DNA of 64,000 nucleotides. Source: Zantedeschia hybrid cultivar (lineage: Eukaryota > Streptophyta > Magnoliopsida > Alismatales > Araceae). Below are positions 63,251 to 64,000 of this stretch, piece after piece (positions within the stretch are counted from its first letter, which is position 1; each line of letters starts with the position of its first letter). The stretch is taken from contig JARZZO010000008.1 of the NCBI GenBank assembly GCA_030544215.1, positions 24,095,614 through 24,159,613 of the forward strand, in the 5' to 3' direction. The notes below the pieces were generated by a model, which did not search any database, was not told the DNA's origin, and saw nothing but the letters and a program-made list of their open reading frames with translations. A program made the position numbers and the translations under genes.

Positions 63251-63498
63251 GTGTTTTTTTTTTTTTTTTTCCTTTTTCTGGTTCCTAGGCCAGATGGCCC
63301 AGGGGCAGAGCACATAAACAGTATATACAAGGGGACCCTGGTTCGATCCCTGCCAGAACCAGCCCAAAGTTGGGCCAAACAACTATGCGAGGGTGGAAAA
63401 ACCAGGAGCCTGGCCACCACCAGGACTTGAACACAAGACCTCCCGCTTCAAGCCGGGGGTGGGTGGGAGTCCACCATGACGCCAAAGTGCTGGGGATG
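63251..63498 (-). mobile_element. tRNA-derived SINE with 10-bp target-site duplication
   Basis: A 248-bp insertion flanked by TACATTAACA (63241-63250 and 63499-63508). A T run (63254-63270) at the left end is the poly(A) tail of a minus-strand element. On the minus strand, GTGTTCAAGTCC (about 63422-63433) is a good Pol III B box and TGGCGTCATGGTGG (about 63471-63484) could act as A box. The + strand also carries GGTTCGATCCC (63341-63351) after TGGCCCAGGGGC (63296-63306), a second A/B-like pair. No protein is encoded. Confidence 0.8.
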
Positions 63499-64000
63499 TA
63501 CATTAACATTATGTTGAATATATGCTCCAGGTGTTATAGTTAGCTGGTGCAAGGCCTAAACACTGTATCTGAGTACACTATTTATTGCTCTGATTGGGAT
63601 GCCACTGGAAAAAAAATCCGGGCAAGGACTAATGGCACATGATTCTTTTAGGCATCAGGAATATTAAAGCATTCCCTTGGAACTAAATCCCAAGATTTAT
63701 GAGGTTAAGGAACTTCATTGTATTGTTATAGGATATGACTCTTAAATCAGTCAATCAATGGACTACTACACTTGCAGATGCATCATATGGAACAGTGAAA
63801 AAATTGTACTGGAAAAATAATCACTTCAAGAAATGGAGGAGCTTCGAATGGTCATAAATATGAAAAGCACCTTTCACCGACATGTGCAGATAATCACTCT
63901 AATTAATTATTTTAAATAAGCTGCCAACCTGTGGTCTTGAATCTTGAACCTGTGGGGAAGATTCAAAGCCACTTAGTCGTTTATCCAAGTAATTTTTTGC

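Larger units (their letters stand above)
58770..64000 (+). other. APC6 intron 9, incomplete (more than 5.2 kb)
   Basis: Contents: duplications at 60246-60357 (56 bp twice) and 61275-61395 (about 60 bp twice), an antisense LINE RT fragment (60560-60970), microsatellites (61603-61744), a diverged direct repeat (62935-63015 and 63130-63205) and a SINE (63251-63498). The stretches 58770-60240, 61400-61600, 61750-62930 and 63510-64000 show nothing recognisable. Confidence 0.8.

Noticed and set aside
63290..63360. tRNA gene suggested by A and B boxes on the + strand
   Set aside because: No cloverleaf can be formed, and the segment lies inside a SINE bounded by a target-site duplication and a poly(T) tail.

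Overview
The window is plant nuclear DNA. Two recognisable host genes sit in a large amount of transposon debris. A compact, intronless, very GC-rich receptor gene, and a second gene whose first exon is GC-rich while its later exons are AT-rich, resemble the 5'-to-3' GC gradient of monocots. The very long introns full of LINEs suggest a large-intron lineage such as a palm or another non-grass monocot. That placement is inference and the species is not identified.

Layout. 1-2800 is repeat and AT-rich flank. 3418-4737 (+) encodes a 439-residue leucine-rich-repeat receptor-like protein of the RLP51/SNC2 type, with a TATA box at 2849 and a CT-rich leader. 4738-16550 is AT-rich intergenic DNA containing a SINE relic, a set of hairpin repeats, a solo LTR with a 5-bp target-site duplication (12432-13247), a tandemly duplicated Helitron-like element (13446-14799) and a repeated GGGGCCC element. 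A hAT-like MITE (16551-16934) ends about 210 bp before the start codon of the second gene.

The rest of the window (17148 to beyond the right edge, +) is one gene: the CDC16/APC6 subunit of the anaphase-promoting complex. Nine exons totalling 1,004 nt (about 334 residues) are spread over 41.6 kb. The C-terminal part, about 200 residues by family length, is not seen and must lie beyond base 64000. All eight complete introns have GT-AG ends, and the reading frame closes across every junction. Introns 1, 2, 3, 8 and 9 are each longer than 5 kb.

The long introns act as a stratified transposon deposit. Intron 2 holds a LINE (about 30.79-38.45 kb) split by a younger, 5'-truncated LINE (34195-36206). 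Intron 8 holds a truncated LINE (50761-55279) flanked by a 12-bp target-site duplication and itself split by a 2,117-bp solo LTR (50904-53020) with a 5-bp duplication. Intron 8 also holds a hAT-like MITE (55603-56301) carrying a plant snRNA-type promoter signature, and a Mutator-like MITE (57520-57908) inserted into a degenerate minisatellite. Other items are a hAT-like MITE in intron 1 (21279-21719), a Tourist-like MITE in intron 2 (28846-29182), an unusual AATCGATT-rich tract in intron 3, and a SINE in intron 9 (63251-63498). Insertion boundaries were read directly from terminal motifs and matching target-site duplications.

No tRNA or rRNA gene, CRISPR array or bacterial-type system was seen. 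I found no clear new biological system. The most unusual items are the snRNA-type promoter inside a MITE, the AATCGATT tract, the palindrome-centred tandem repeats, and the nested insertions whose relative ages can be read.
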